A stretch of DNA of 64,000 nucleotides from Gemmiger gallinarum (GTDB lineage: Bacteria; Bacillota; Clostridia; Oscillospirales; Ruminococcaceae): NCBI RefSeq assembly GCF_014982805.1, contig NZ_JADCKC010000002.1:186001-250000 (forward strand), read 5' to 3'. The position numbers were made by a program, and so were the translations under genes. Shown here piece after piece: positions 30,873 to 39,601 of this stretch. Under the pieces are notes generated by a model. The model was given only the letters and a program-made list of their open reading frames with translations. It ran no database searches and had not been told where the DNA came from. Position 1 is the stretch's first letter. The number at the start of each line of letters is the position of its first letter.

Positions 30873-32360
30873 TTGGGCCTGCAAAGTCTTGGATATTTCG
30901 CCTTTCTGCCCGTAGCGGCGGCAGTTTACCTGCATCTGCCCCACCGCTGGCAGCCGGGCTTTCTTCTGGCGGCCAGCTGGGTCTTTTATCTTCTGGCTGC
31001 CCCCCAGCTGTTCGGGGTGACGCTGGGCATCACGGTGTTGAGCTATCTTCTTGCCCGGGCGCTGGAATCCCCCCGGCAGCGGCGGTGGCTGCATCTGGGC
31101 GTGGTGGTGCTCATTGCCATTCTGGCCTTTTTCAAATACGGCGACCTGCTCCGGCTGGACTGGGGCCTGCCCCTGCCCAAAATCGCCATGCCTCTGGGCA
31201 TCAGCTTCTACACCTTTGCGGCCATCTCCTACCTGATCGACGCCGCCCGGGGCGACTGCCCGGTGGAACACAATTTCATCATCCACGCCCTCTTCATGAA
31301 CTTTTTCCCCACCGTCATCTCGGGGCCCATCTGCCGGGCGGGAAGCCTCATGCCCCAGCTGGCGGCGGAGCATCGCTTTGACGAGGGCCGCACCATCGCC
31401 GCCCTGCGGCTGTTCGCTCTGGGCACCTTCAAGAAAGTTGCCGTGGCCGACGTGCTGGGCCTGCTGGTCAACGAGGTTTTCCCCAACTACCGCTCCTACG
31501 GCGGCGGCATGCTGCTGGTGGCGGCGGTGGCCTACACCTTCCAGCTCTACTTTGACTTCGCCGGCTACTCCGACGCCGCCCGGGCCTCCGCCCTTTTGCT
31601 GGGCATCGAGGTGCCGGAAAACTTCAAGACTCCCTTCTTTGCCACCAACTTTTCCGGCTTCTGGAACCGGTGGCACATCAGCTTTTCCTCCTGGCTGCAG
31701 GACTACCTCTTCATGCCCCTGGCCTGGGCGGACATCTCTCCCCTGACCCGGGGCCGCCGGGACCGGCTGCCTGTCTGGGTCTGCCTGTTCTGCGTCTTTT
31801 TCGTGTCGGGGTTCTGGCACGGCAACACCCTGCCCTTTGTGGTGTGGGGTATTCTGCAGGCGGTCTACCGCATCGGGGAGGAAGTGCTCCACCAGCGTCT
31901 GGGCAAGCCCAAAAAGCGGGCCCCCGCCTCCCGGCTGTGGGGCAAGCGGGCCGTCGTCTTTGTGCTTTGGACCTTCAGCATGGTCTTTTTCCGGGTGGGC
32001 TCGGACACCACCGGCCTGGGCATGTCCGACTGCTTCGGCTATCTGGCCGGGTGCCTGTCGGGACTCTCCCCCGTCCGCTTTGTCTCGGAGCTGTATTCCG
32101 CCGTCTACAACGGCTTCTACCCCCATGCCCTCATGGTGGCCGCCTACTATGTCCTGGTGCTGGCGGGTCTGGTGCTGGCCTTCCGGCTGGACGCCTGGCG
32201 GGCCTTCTCCTGCAAAAACCGTCCGTCGGAGCAGGCCCTGGCCGCCATGCCCCGCCGCCGGCTCATCTACTATCTGCTGATCGTCTTTATCCTGGCCGGG
32301 CTCATCGTGCAGAGCGGCGGCTTCGGGGGCAGCAACTTCAGCATGTACGCCGGGTTCTGA
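30873..32360 (+). CDS. MBOAT-family membrane O-acyltransferase
   Basis: A 495-residue polytopic protein of the DltB/AlgI/PatA group, which moves acyl groups across the membrane onto extracellular polymers. About ten to twelve helices are visible. Hallmarks are FYTFAAISYLIDAARGD near residue 111, then PTVISGPICRAG, YLFMPLAW and the catalytic-His segment VSGFWHGNTLPFVVWG (about 313-328). The start is a TTG at 30873 with GGGGAGG 7 bases upstream. The next gene encodes an SGNH-like partner, the usual pairing, and flippase and transferase genes follow. The acceptor is probably a wall- or surface-linked glycan. Confidence 0.9.
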   Translation: MGLQSLGYFAFLPVAAAVYLHLPHRWQPGFLLAASWVFYLLAAPQLFGVTLGITVLSYLLARALESPRQRRWLHLGVVVLIAILAFFKYGDLLRLDWGLPLPKIAMPLGISFYTFAAISYLIDAARGDCPVEHNFIIHALFMNFFPTVISGPICRAGSLMPQLAAEHRFDEGRTIAALRLFALGTFKKVAVADVLGLLVNEVFPNYRSYGGGMLLVAAVAYTFQLYFDFAGYSDAARASALLLGIEVPENFKTPFFATNFSGFWNRWHISFSSWLQDYLFMPLAWADISPLTRGRRDRLPVWVCLFCVFFVSGFWHGNTLPFVVWGILQAVYRIGEEVLHQRLGKPKKRAPASRLWGKRAVVFVLWTFSMVFFRVGSDTTGLGMSDCFGYLAGCLSGLSPVRFVSELYSAVYNGFYPHALMVAAYYVLVLAGLVLAFRLDAWRAFSCKNRPSEQALAAMPRRRLIYYLLIVFILAGLIVQSGGFGGSNFSMYAGF

Positions 32361-32394
32361 CCCGCCATCATACCGAAAGGAGGCGCCGCTGCCT

Positions 32395-33333
32395 GTGAAA
32401 CATATCCTGCGAAAAACCGCGCCGCTTTTGATCCCGGTGGTGGTCTGGCTGGCGTTTTTCATCGCCTTTGAACCCAACAACTACTTTGGGCTGAAATCCT
32501 CCGCCTCGTCCACCCAGCCGGTAGCCCGGGTGCGGGAGTATCAGGCCGACCCCGGCACCAACCTGATTCTGGGAGACAGCCGTCTGGCCCACATTGATCT
32601 GGACCAGGCCGCCGAAGCCTCCGGCAAAGAGTGGCAGAATCTCGCCTTCGGCGGGGCGTCCCTCAAGGAGACGCTGGACCTGGCCGACTATATCCTGGAT
32701 TCGGGCAACGAGGTGGACGAGCTGTTGTTCAGCCTGTCCTTCTACACCCTGAACCAGAACTACAACACCGACCGCTTTGCCTCGCTGGAGGAAACGCTGA
32801 ACAATCCCCTGGCCTACTGCTTCAATCTGGAATACAACGTCAACGCCCTCACCGTGTTCCTGGACACCTTGCGGGGTACCCCCGACACCATCGAGTCGGG
32901 GGACTGGGGCCCGGCCGACTATGTGGGAGACAACGGTGAGACGCTGCCGCTGCACTACAAGCTCTACACCTACCCTCAGAGCCTGATCCCCCGGTGCAAA
33001 GACTGGTCCCTCACCGACCAGTTTGACCGCATCGCCCAGCTGGCCGCCCGCTGCAAGGAGGAGGGCGTGAAGCTGACGGTGGTATTGCCTCCCATGGCGG
33101 ACATTGTACTGACTGAAGTATGCGAGCCCTACGGCATCGACACCGCCATGGAGGGGGAGGTCCTGCCTCAGCTGGAGGCATGGAGTGAGGAATACAGCTT
33201 CACCCTGCTGGACTACGAATGGACCGACCGGCCCGACTTCGACGACGACACCCAGTTTTACGACGGCTTCCACCTGGACGAGGTGTACGGCCTGCCGGTG
33301 TGGGTGGACCAACTGTTTGCCCGGCTGAAATGA
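32395..33333 (+). CDS. SGNH-like extracytoplasmic partner of the MBOAT acyltransferase
   Basis: A 312-residue protein with one N-terminal membrane anchor (LLIPVVVWLAFFIAF, about 11-25) and an outside SGNH/GDSL-like domain. Block I reads LILGDSRLAH with the candidate nucleophilic Ser, and block V reads YDGFHLDE (Asp-x-x-His). It resembles DltD- and AlgX-like proteins that receive an acyl group from an MBOAT partner or hydrolyse it. The start is a GTG at 32395 with AAAGGAGG about 11 bases upstream. Both genes are probably one operon (34-base gap). The substrate is unknown. Confidence 0.75.
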   Translation: MKHILRKTAPLLIPVVVWLAFFIAFEPNNYFGLKSSASSTQPVARVREYQADPGTNLILGDSRLAHIDLDQAAEASGKEWQNLAFGGASLKETLDLADYILDSGNEVDELLFSLSFYTLNQNYNTDRFASLEETLNNPLAYCFNLEYNVNALTVFLDTLRGTPDTIESGDWGPADYVGDNGETLPLHYKLYTYPQSLIPRCKDWSLTDQFDRIAQLAARCKEEGVKLTVVLPPMADIVLTEVCEPYGIDTAMEGEVLPQLEAWSEEYSFTLLDYEWTDRPDFDDDTQFYDGFHLDEVYGLPVWVDQLFARLK

Positions 33334-33378
33334 CCGGGTGTGAGATCTGCGGCGCATCCCGCGGAGGAGGCATCATCT

Positions 33379-34695
33379 TTGGCACTGGATTTTTTGATTC
33401 TGTACGAACATACCGTCCGGGAATATGAGAGCGACCTGCTGCTCAAGCTGGAGCTGGAGCGCCGGGGCTACAAGGTGGAGATCCGCCAGCTGCTGGACCC
33501 CAAGCATCTGCGGCTGTTCCGTAAGGACAAGCCGGAGGTGCTGGTGGCCAGCTGCATGTATGACAACGAGGCCATCAACAGCCACGTCTACAACAACATC
33601 GGCAAGTGCGACAAGATCGTCAACCTGCACTGGGAACAGATGCTCTCCGACACCCAGGAGGAGGGCGACTGGTTCAACATGAACGGCAACGCCAAAAAGT
33701 GCATCCAGACCTGCTGGGGCAGCCGCACGGCCAAGCGTCTGCAGGCCCACGGCATGGAGGAGAAAAACACTCCCGTCACCGGGGCCGTCATGATGGATTT
33801 TCTCCGTCCCGAGTTTACCGGCTATTTCAAGGACAAGGCAGCCCTGTGCAGGGAGTTTGGCCTGGACCCGGACAAGCACCTGCACCTTTACATTTCCAGC
33901 TTTGGCTATGCCAGCATGTCCGACGCCGAGGTGGCCGAGCTGTCCAAGATGGCGGGCACCGACTTCTCCGGCTTTGCCCGCACCAACCGGCTCTCCATGG
34001 CCGAGACGCTAGCCTGGTTCGACCGGTATCTGGCCGACCACCCCGAGGTGGAGCTGGTCTACCGCCGCCATCCCAGCGAGTGGAACAGCCCCGCTCTGGA
34101 GGAGCTGGCCAGAAAGCGGCCCAACTTCCATGTCATCTTTGCGGACAGCGTCAAGCAGTGGATCGTGGCGGCGGACAGCATCTCCATCTGGATGAGCACC
34201 GCCATTGCGGAAGTCTACATGGCCCACAAGAGCTGTCATATCCTGCGCCCCATGCCCATTGAGCACGAGTACGACCCGGTCATCTACAAGGGCGCCCACT
34301 ACGTGACCACCTACGAGGAGTTTGCCCAGTCGATGCAGGACCCCGAGCCTCCCTTCCCCATTGAGAAGGAGGTCATCGAGGGCTACTTTGACCCCGGCAG
34401 CCGCCCGGCCTATCTGCGCATGGCCGACCTGCTGGAGGATGTCTACAAGAACCCGCCCCGGGACCATCCCATGGGGGAGGGCTTTACCCCGCACTTCAAC
34501 CTGCTCAAGTTCTTCGCCCTGGCGGGGGTGCATTTTCTCTACCGGCACAAGTGGCAGCCCAAAACTGTCTTTGCTTTCTGCCCGCCGTTGGCAAACTTTG
34601 CCCAGCGCATCTACGGCTATGTGGACAAGGCCTGGGTCTCCCCGGAGGAGATCCAGCGCATGACCGATCGCATCCGTCCCTTTGTCCGGGGCTGA
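33379..34695 (+). CDS. Surface carbohydrate biosynthesis protein (GT-B-like)
   Basis: A 438-residue cytoplasmic protein of the family annotated as surface carbohydrate biosynthesis protein. The two Rossmann-like halves are visible: LDFLILYEHTVREYESDL at the start and VELVYRRHPSEWNSPALEEL in the second half. The latter carries the RRHPSE pattern typical of CDP-glycerol/polysaccharide GT-B enzymes. The region SIWMSTAIAEVYMAHKSCH lines the nucleotide site. It has no signal peptide. The start is taken as TTG 33379, with GGAGGAGG 7 bases upstream, rather than a GTG 39 bases earlier. It is followed by a flippase gene, so it probably works on a lipid-linked surface glycan. Confidence 0.75.
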   Translation: MALDFLILYEHTVREYESDLLLKLELERRGYKVEIRQLLDPKHLRLFRKDKPEVLVASCMYDNEAINSHVYNNIGKCDKIVNLHWEQMLSDTQEEGDWFNMNGNAKKCIQTCWGSRTAKRLQAHGMEEKNTPVTGAVMMDFLRPEFTGYFKDKAALCREFGLDPDKHLHLYISSFGYASMSDAEVAELSKMAGTDFSGFARTNRLSMAETLAWFDRYLADHPEVELVYRRHPSEWNSPALEELARKRPNFHVIFADSVKQWIVAADSISIWMSTAIAEVYMAHKSCHILRPMPIEHEYDPVIYKGAHYVTTYEEFAQSMQDPEPPFPIEKEVIEGYFDPGSRPAYLRMADLLEDVYKNPPRDHPMGEGFTPHFNLLKFFALAGVHFLYRHKWQPKTVFAFCPPLANFAQRIYGYVDKAWVSPEEIQRMTDRIRPFVRG

Positions 34696-34741
34696 ACCGC
34701 CCCCGTCTCCGGCCATCCCACCCACAAGGAGGTAACCTGCC

Positions 34742-36259
34742 GTGTCCCATGAAGCCAAGCGCCCGGCCAAGCAGGAAAGCTTTGTCGGCAACGTGATGAA
34801 GTATTCCATCGCCACCTATCTGGGCTTTCTCATCAGCGGCGCGGCCCTCATCATCAAGGGCGTGCTGCCCCCCGATGCCTACGGCGTGCCCGCCACCTTC
34901 ATGGCCTACACCATGTCGTTGATGAACCTGGGCATGCTGGGTCTCGATCAGGCGCTGCTGCGCTTTTACCACGAGCCCACCCGGGGGGTGAGCGGGCGGC
35001 AGATGTTTCTGGCCTGCGTCAGGCTGTCGGTGCTTGTCATGGTGCTGGCAGGGGCCGTGGCGTCGGTCTTTTTTGCCCCGCCCCTGGCAGTGGCCTTCGG
35101 TCTGGGACAGGGCGGCGCCGCTCTGGTGCCTTTTCTGTTTCTGAACGCCGCCCTCTATATGCTGGTGCGCTACGTCAACGTGCTGCTCCGGCTGGAAAAC
35201 GATGTCCGGGCCTATACCGTCCAGACCCTCTGGATGAACGCCTGCCTCAACCTGATCTACCTGCTGCCCGGCTTTTTCACCTCCAACACCTGGGCCTTCA
35301 TCGGCGCGGCGCTGGCAGGCTTCGGCGGGGTGGCCATCGCCTTCTGGTTCCGGGCACTCCGTCTGGCCAAAACCGAGCCGGAAGCCCCTGCCGACTCCGG
35401 CGCCCCCCTCCCGGCCGACGACAAACCGGCGCCCCGGGGGCTTGCCGCCGACGGCGCCATCTACCGCACCTTCCTGCCCTACGGCATCGCCCTGGCTCCT
35501 GCTTCCATCCTGACGCCCCTCTACCGTTCCCTCTGCCTCTCCTTTCTGGCCACGGCCTCGGGGGCAGCGGCTCAGGGATTGTTTGAGTTCTCCTACACCC
35601 TGGCCCAGCTGGTCACCACGGTGCAGGCGGGATTTTCCACCTACTGGGGGCCCTATGTCTACGCCCACTACCGCACCGAGCAGGAGCGCATCGGGCGCAT
35701 CCACGACCTGCTCAATTTCCTGGTGTTCGGCTTTTTCTGCTGCCTCATCATGTTTGAGGACATCATCTTCCTCATCTTCCCGGCCAAGAGCGCCTGTCTG
35801 CGCTTTTTCCCCATCATGATGCTGTCCTCGGTGTTTGCCATCCTCATTGAGGGCACTGTCTACGGCAACGCCATCGCCCGCCGCCCCCACCACGACACCA
35901 TCGGTGTGGCGCTGGGCGTAGCGGTCAACTTCGGCATGTGCGCCTGGCTGGTGCCGCTGTACAACGTCACCGGCGCCGCCGTGGCCGTGGCCTGCGCCAA
36001 CGCCGCCATGTTTTTGTACCGCACCGTCACCGGGCAATACTATTACCGCACCATCCCCAACTACGGCCGGACCATCTCCGGGTTTCTGCTGGCGCTGGCC
36101 GCCACCGTGGCAGGCGTGGTGCTGTACGACCACTTTTTCCTCAAATTCGCGGCGGTGGGCGCCATCCTCTTTGTCTACTGCTCCCTCTACCGCCCCCAGC
36201 TGCGCAAGCTCTGGCAGCTGGCCATGGGCCTTGTGCGGAAGTTTGCCCCCCGCGCCTGA
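34742..36259 (+). CDS. Polysaccharide flippase (MATE/Wzx-like)
   Basis: A 505-residue membrane protein with about twelve to fourteen predicted helices, in the oligosaccharide/polysaccharide flippase superfamily that moves lipid-linked glycans across the membrane. The first helices (SIATYLGFLISGAALIIKGV) and the recurrent Gly/Ala-rich segments (FLLALAATVAGVVLYDHFF) are typical. A hydrophilic Pro-rich stretch (about 217-237) lies between helices. The start is a GTG at 34742 with AAGGAGG upstream. It closes the surface-carbohydrate group before the GNAT gene. A second flippase lies at 59716, so the genome handles at least two polymers. Confidence 0.85.
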   Translation: MSHEAKRPAKQESFVGNVMKYSIATYLGFLISGAALIIKGVLPPDAYGVPATFMAYTMSLMNLGMLGLDQALLRFYHEPTRGVSGRQMFLACVRLSVLVMVLAGAVASVFFAPPLAVAFGLGQGGAALVPFLFLNAALYMLVRYVNVLLRLENDVRAYTVQTLWMNACLNLIYLLPGFFTSNTWAFIGAALAGFGGVAIAFWFRALRLAKTEPEAPADSGAPLPADDKPAPRGLAADGAIYRTFLPYGIALAPASILTPLYRSLCLSFLATASGAAAQGLFEFSYTLAQLVTTVQAGFSTYWGPYVYAHYRTEQERIGRIHDLLNFLVFGFFCCLIMFEDIIFLIFPAKSACLRFFPIMMLSSVFAILIEGTVYGNAIARRPHHDTIGVALGVAVNFGMCAWLVPLYNVTGAAVAVACANAAMFLYRTVTGQYYYRTIPNYGRTISGFLLALAATVAGVVLYDHFFLKFAAVGAILFVYCSLYRPQLRKLWQLAMGLVRKFAPRA

Positions 36260-36296
36260 GGCCTGACTCAATCCACCCCGAAGGGAGGTCCCGACC

Positions 36297-36875
36297 ATGG
36301 ACCATCTGGGCACACAGCCCCTGCAGACCGGCCGCCTTGTGCTGCGCCGCTTTACCGTTGACGATGCCGAGGTCATGTTCGGCAACTGGGCCTCCGACCC
36401 GGAGGTCACCCGCTGGCTGCGGTGGAATCCTCACCGTTCCTGGGTGGAGACCGCCGAGTACCTCCACGAGGTCACCAAGCAATACGGCCGCCCCGATTTC
36501 TACGACTGGGCCATCCAGGTCCGGGCCTCCGGGGTGGTGATCGGCTCTATCAGCCTCATCCGGGCCGAGCCGGACCCAGCCTGGGCCGCCGCCTGCCGGA
36601 AGCTGGGGGAAGCCTGGGAGCCCGGTTACTGCATCGGGCGCAAATGGTGGTCCCGTGGCTATGCCACCGAGGCTTTGTGCGCCGTGCGGGATTACTGGTT
36701 TGACCAGGTGGGCGGACAGTGGCTGTGCTGCTGCCACGCCAACGACAATGTGGCGTCCGGCGCCGTGATGGAGAAGGCGGGCTTCCGCTACCATCACAGC
36801 GGGGTCAGCCACCGGTTTGACGGCACCGAGGTGCCCTGCCGCTTCTATGCACTGCTGAAAGGAATGAACCCATGA
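36297..36875 (+). CDS. GNAT-family N-acetyltransferase (RimJ/RimL-like)
   Basis: A 192-residue GNAT enzyme. It starts LQTGRLVLRRFTVDDAEVMF, typical of RimJ/RimL-like ribosomal-protein or small-molecule acetyltransferases. The acetyl-CoA loop is in GRKWWSRGYATEALCAVRDY (about 118-137), and the C-terminal strand is NDNVASGAVMEKAGFRYHH. The substrate is unknown. The ATG at 36297 has AAGGGAGG upstream. Its stop overlaps the hflX start by 4 bases (ATGA), so the two are translationally coupled. Confidence 0.88.
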   Translation: MDHLGTQPLQTGRLVLRRFTVDDAEVMFGNWASDPEVTRWLRWNPHRSWVETAEYLHEVTKQYGRPDFYDWAIQVRASGVVIGSISLIRAEPDPAWAAACRKLGEAWEPGYCIGRKWWSRGYATEALCAVRDYWFDQVGGQWLCCCHANDNVASGAVMEKAGFRYHHSGVSHRFDGTEVPCRFYALLKGMNP

Positions 36876-38221
36876 GCGAACTGATTCATCTTGCGGAGGA
36901 GCCCACCCCCGACCTGCTGGAGGAGGAAGAGGACCTTTTCCCCGTCAGTCCGGAGGGGGAAGGTCCCATCCCCGTGGTCCTGCTGGCGCTGGATCAGGGC
37001 AAATTCGACGCCGAGCGCAGTCTGGACGAGCTGGCTGCCCTGGCCGAGGCCAACGGCATGCAGGCGGTGGCCACCGTGACCCAGAAGCGCTCCACCCCCG
37101 AGGCCGCTACCATGCTGGGAGAAGGCAAGGTGGCCGAGGCGCGCCTGGTCTGCCTGAACGTGGGGGCACAGGCCGCCATCTTTGACGGCGAGCTCACCGG
37201 CAGCCAGCTGCGCAACCTGAGCGCGGCTTTGCAGGTGGAGGTCATCGACCGCACCATGCTGATTTTGGAGATTTTCCGTTCCCGCGCCACCACCAACGAG
37301 GGCAAGCTCCAGACCGAGCTGGCCCTTCTGCGCTACCGTCTGCCCCGGCTGCAGGGTCTGGGCGAGGTACTGAGCCGTCAGGGCGGCGGCGGGGGCGGCG
37401 GAGCCGGTGCCCGCCGCGGCGCCGGTGAGACCAAGCTGGAGCTGGACCGCCGTCACATCCGCCGCCGTGTGGAGACTCTGGAAAACCGTCTGGCGGAGAT
37501 GGAGAAGCGCCGGGGGGAGACCCGCCGGGCCCGCCGCAAGAGCGGGGTGCCGGTGGTAGCTCTGGTGGGCTACACCAACGTGGGCAAGAGCAGCCTGATG
37601 AATGCCCTGTGCGGGGCGGAGATCTTTGAGGCGGACATGCTGTTTGCCACCCTGGACCCCACCGCCCGCCGCCTGACCCTGCCCAGCGGCCTCAACGTGG
37701 TGCTGGTGGATACCGTCGGTTTTGTGAGCCGGCTGCCCCATCACCTGGTGGACGCCTTCAAGAGCACGCTGGAGGAGGCCGCCTTTGCCGACGTGCTGGT
37801 ACGGGTGGCCGACGCCAGCGACCCGGCCGCCGCCGAGCAGCTGTCCGTGACCGACGAGGTGCTGGACGAGCTGGGCTGCGGGGAGATCCCCCGCCTGACC
37901 GTCTACAACAAGTGCGACAAGGTGGGGGCGGTGCCCTTTGACCCCTCCATCCTGCTGACCAGCGCCCGCACCGGCCGGGGTCTGGACGACCTGGTGGCCA
38001 GACTGGACAGCATCCTCAGCGCCCGGGTGCGGCGCATCGAGGTGCTTCTGCCCTACGGCAAGCTGGCCCTGGCGGACATTCTGCGCACCCGGGGCAACGT
38101 CCTCACCGAGGAATACCGCCCCGACGGCGTCTACTACGCCGCCACCGCCCGCATTGACGACCTGCATCATTTTGAGCCCTATTTTCTGGAACAGGTGCCC
38201 GCCCCCGCCGACCCGGAGTGA
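36872..38221 (+). CDS. hflX: Ribosome-associated GTPase HflX
   Basis: A 449-residue HflX, a ribosome-binding GTPase that splits stalled ribosomes under stress. Domain order: N-terminal nucleotide-binding domain (about 30-190, with a GQGGGGGGGAGARRG linker), a basic coiled coil (about 190-230), and the G domain from about 231. The G motifs are GYTNVGKSS, a threonine segment, DTVGFVSRLP and NKCD. The first 30 residues are unusually acidic (EEPTPDLLEEEEDLFP) and I do not know their role. The start overlaps the acetyltransferase stop. A strong terminator follows. Confidence 0.95.
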   Translation: MSELIHLAEEPTPDLLEEEEDLFPVSPEGEGPIPVVLLALDQGKFDAERSLDELAALAEANGMQAVATVTQKRSTPEAATMLGEGKVAEARLVCLNVGAQAAIFDGELTGSQLRNLSAALQVEVIDRTMLILEIFRSRATTNEGKLQTELALLRYRLPRLQGLGEVLSRQGGGGGGGAGARRGAGETKLELDRRHIRRRVETLENRLAEMEKRRGETRRARRKSGVPVVALVGYTNVGKSSLMNALCGAEIFEADMLFATLDPTARRLTLPSGLNVVLVDTVGFVSRLPHHLVDAFKSTLEEAAFADVLVRVADASDPAAAEQLSVTDEVLDELGCGEIPRLTVYNKCDKVGAVPFDPSILLTSARTGRGLDDLVARLDSILSARVRRIEVLLPYGKLALADILRTRGNVLTEEYRPDGVYYAATARIDDLHHFEPYFLEQVPAPADPE

Positions 38222-38245
38222 GCCTTTGCCTCATTCATAAAAAAC

Positions 38246-38294
38246 AAACACCGCGCCCCGCCGGAAGGATCTTCCCGGCGGGGCGTGGTGTTTT
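38246..38294. terminator. Bidirectional terminator between hflX and the amidase gene
   Basis: ACACCGCGCCCCGCCGG pairs with CCGGCGGGGCGTGGTGT, with A-rich and T-rich flanks on both sides; it closes two convergent genes. Confidence 0.9.
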
Positions 38295-38326
38295 GTGTAT
38301 ATCGCTTGCAAAGCAAGGGGGTTGGT

Positions 38327-39304
38327 TCAGGAAGTCTGGCCGTAGGTCTCGTACCAGCTGCAGATGGCGTCGTAATAGATTTTGGCGGCGGCCTGGCAGC
38401 CGTCCTCGTCCCCGAAGGCATCCACATCCTCCGGGCTGGTGATGAAGCACTGTTCCGCCAACACGGCGGGGCAGCCGCATTCCTCCAGCAGGGTGAAGGT
38501 GGGGTCGGTATGGACGGTGGTGTCCGACACCTCGTAGATCTGCTTTTCGTTGTTGGCGTCGTAGTAGATGTAGCGCACGCCGTTCTGGCCGCGGAGCTTC
38601 TCGTTGGCGGCGCCGAAGCCATCGGCGATGAGCTGGGCAAAAGCCAGGCTCTCGGCGTTGTAGGTGCGGCCCGGGGGCACGGGATAGCACTCAAACCCGG
38701 CATAGCTGGGGTCCTCCCCCGAGTTGCCGTGGATGGAGATGAGCAGCTGGGCCCCGCCCGCCACCGCGTTGGCCGCCCGCTGGCTGGCCTTCTCATACTC
38801 GGTGCCGTCGGTGGTCATGAAAGGGGAAAAGCGGTCGTCGGCTTCCAGCAGATCCATCAGGTAGTCGGCAGTTTTCCAAGTCATCTCCCACTCGTCAAAG
38901 TAGACGCCCTCGGCGCCGATATCCCCGCCGCCGTGCCCCGGGTCCACCGCCACGATAAATCCCGACTGGGCTTCCTCCGCCGTGGGCTCGGCTGCGGCTG
39001 CCGCCGGAGCTGCGGGCTCCTCCTCCCCTCCGTGAATGGGGAAGAAATCCGTCTGGGTGACGGCCAGTACACCGGCAGCCAGGATCAGGAGCCCTGCCGC
39101 CAGATACATCAGCCGACGCAGGGCACGGCGCTTGCGCTTTTTGGCGGCATACCGGCGATAGGAGGCGGAACGGCTGCTCCGGGGCGGATACTCCGGGGCG
39201 GAACGGGGTGGTTCTGTGCGCACCCGCCGGACATCCTGGCGCTGGGCCTGGGTGCCGTGATAGACACTTCTTCTGTGCTGGGGACGTCCTGTGCGCTGTT
39301 CCAT
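38327..39304 (-). CDS. Membrane-anchored N-acetylmuramoyl-L-alanine amidase
   Basis: A 325-residue cell-wall hydrolase. A basic cytoplasmic N-terminus (about 1-55, RRYAAKKRKRRALRR just before the membrane) leads into one transmembrane helix (LMYLAAGLLILAAGVLAV). An Ala/Glu-rich linker is followed by an Amidase_3 domain. The zinc ligands are visible in VAVDPGHGGGDIGAEG and in ISIHGNSG. The C-terminal helix carries LLEECGCPAVLAEQCF, with the catalytic Glu. The start ATG 39304 has GAGGAGG about 11 bases upstream; a longer frame to 39571 has no site. The gap 39305-39601 shows no convincing gene. Confidence 0.88.
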   Translation of the reverse strand: MEQRTGRPQHRRSVYHGTQAQRQDVRRVRTEPPRSAPEYPPRSSRSASYRRYAAKKRKRRALRRLMYLAAGLLILAAGVLAVTQTDFFPIHGGEEEPAAPAAAAAEPTAEEAQSGFIVAVDPGHGGGDIGAEGVYFDEWEMTWKTADYLMDLLEADDRFSPFMTTDGTEYEKASQRAANAVAGGAQLLISIHGNSGEDPSYAGFECYPVPPGRTYNAESLAFAQLIADGFGAANEKLRGQNGVRYIYYDANNEKQIYEVSDTTVHTDPTFTLLEECGCPAVLAEQCFITSPEDVDAFGDEDGCQAAAKIYYDAICSWYETYGQTS

Positions 39305-39601
39305 CCGGGTCTGTTCCTCCTCGCCGTTTTCACTTCCCGCGGCGGAAAAAAGGAAGCCGCCCGGCATTTTCCGTTGCCCCTTTGGGGGGGAGGGAGAATG
39401 CCTGCGGCAGGTCCTGTTCCGTCGCTTGCTGTATACACAGAATAACGCGAGGATGTATCCGTTTTGTCTCAGGAGTGTAAAGGTTTTTTGTAAATTTTGG
39501 TCCGGGATTTTTGTGCATTGTGTCGGACGATCGCTATTTTTATCGTTCTGTCGTCTTTTTAATTTTGACACAATGGCAGAATTTTGTCCAGTGGAAGACC
39601 C

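Noticed and set aside
34505-36409. A 634-codon minus-strand frame opposite the flippase
   Set aside because: It is antisense to the flippase and made of low-complexity Gly/Gln/His-rich sequence.
39305-39571. An upstream extension of the amidase to 39571
   Set aside because: The added 89 residues are Arg/Pro/Lys-rich without a signal, no ribosome site precedes them, and GAGGAGG supports the ATG at 39304.
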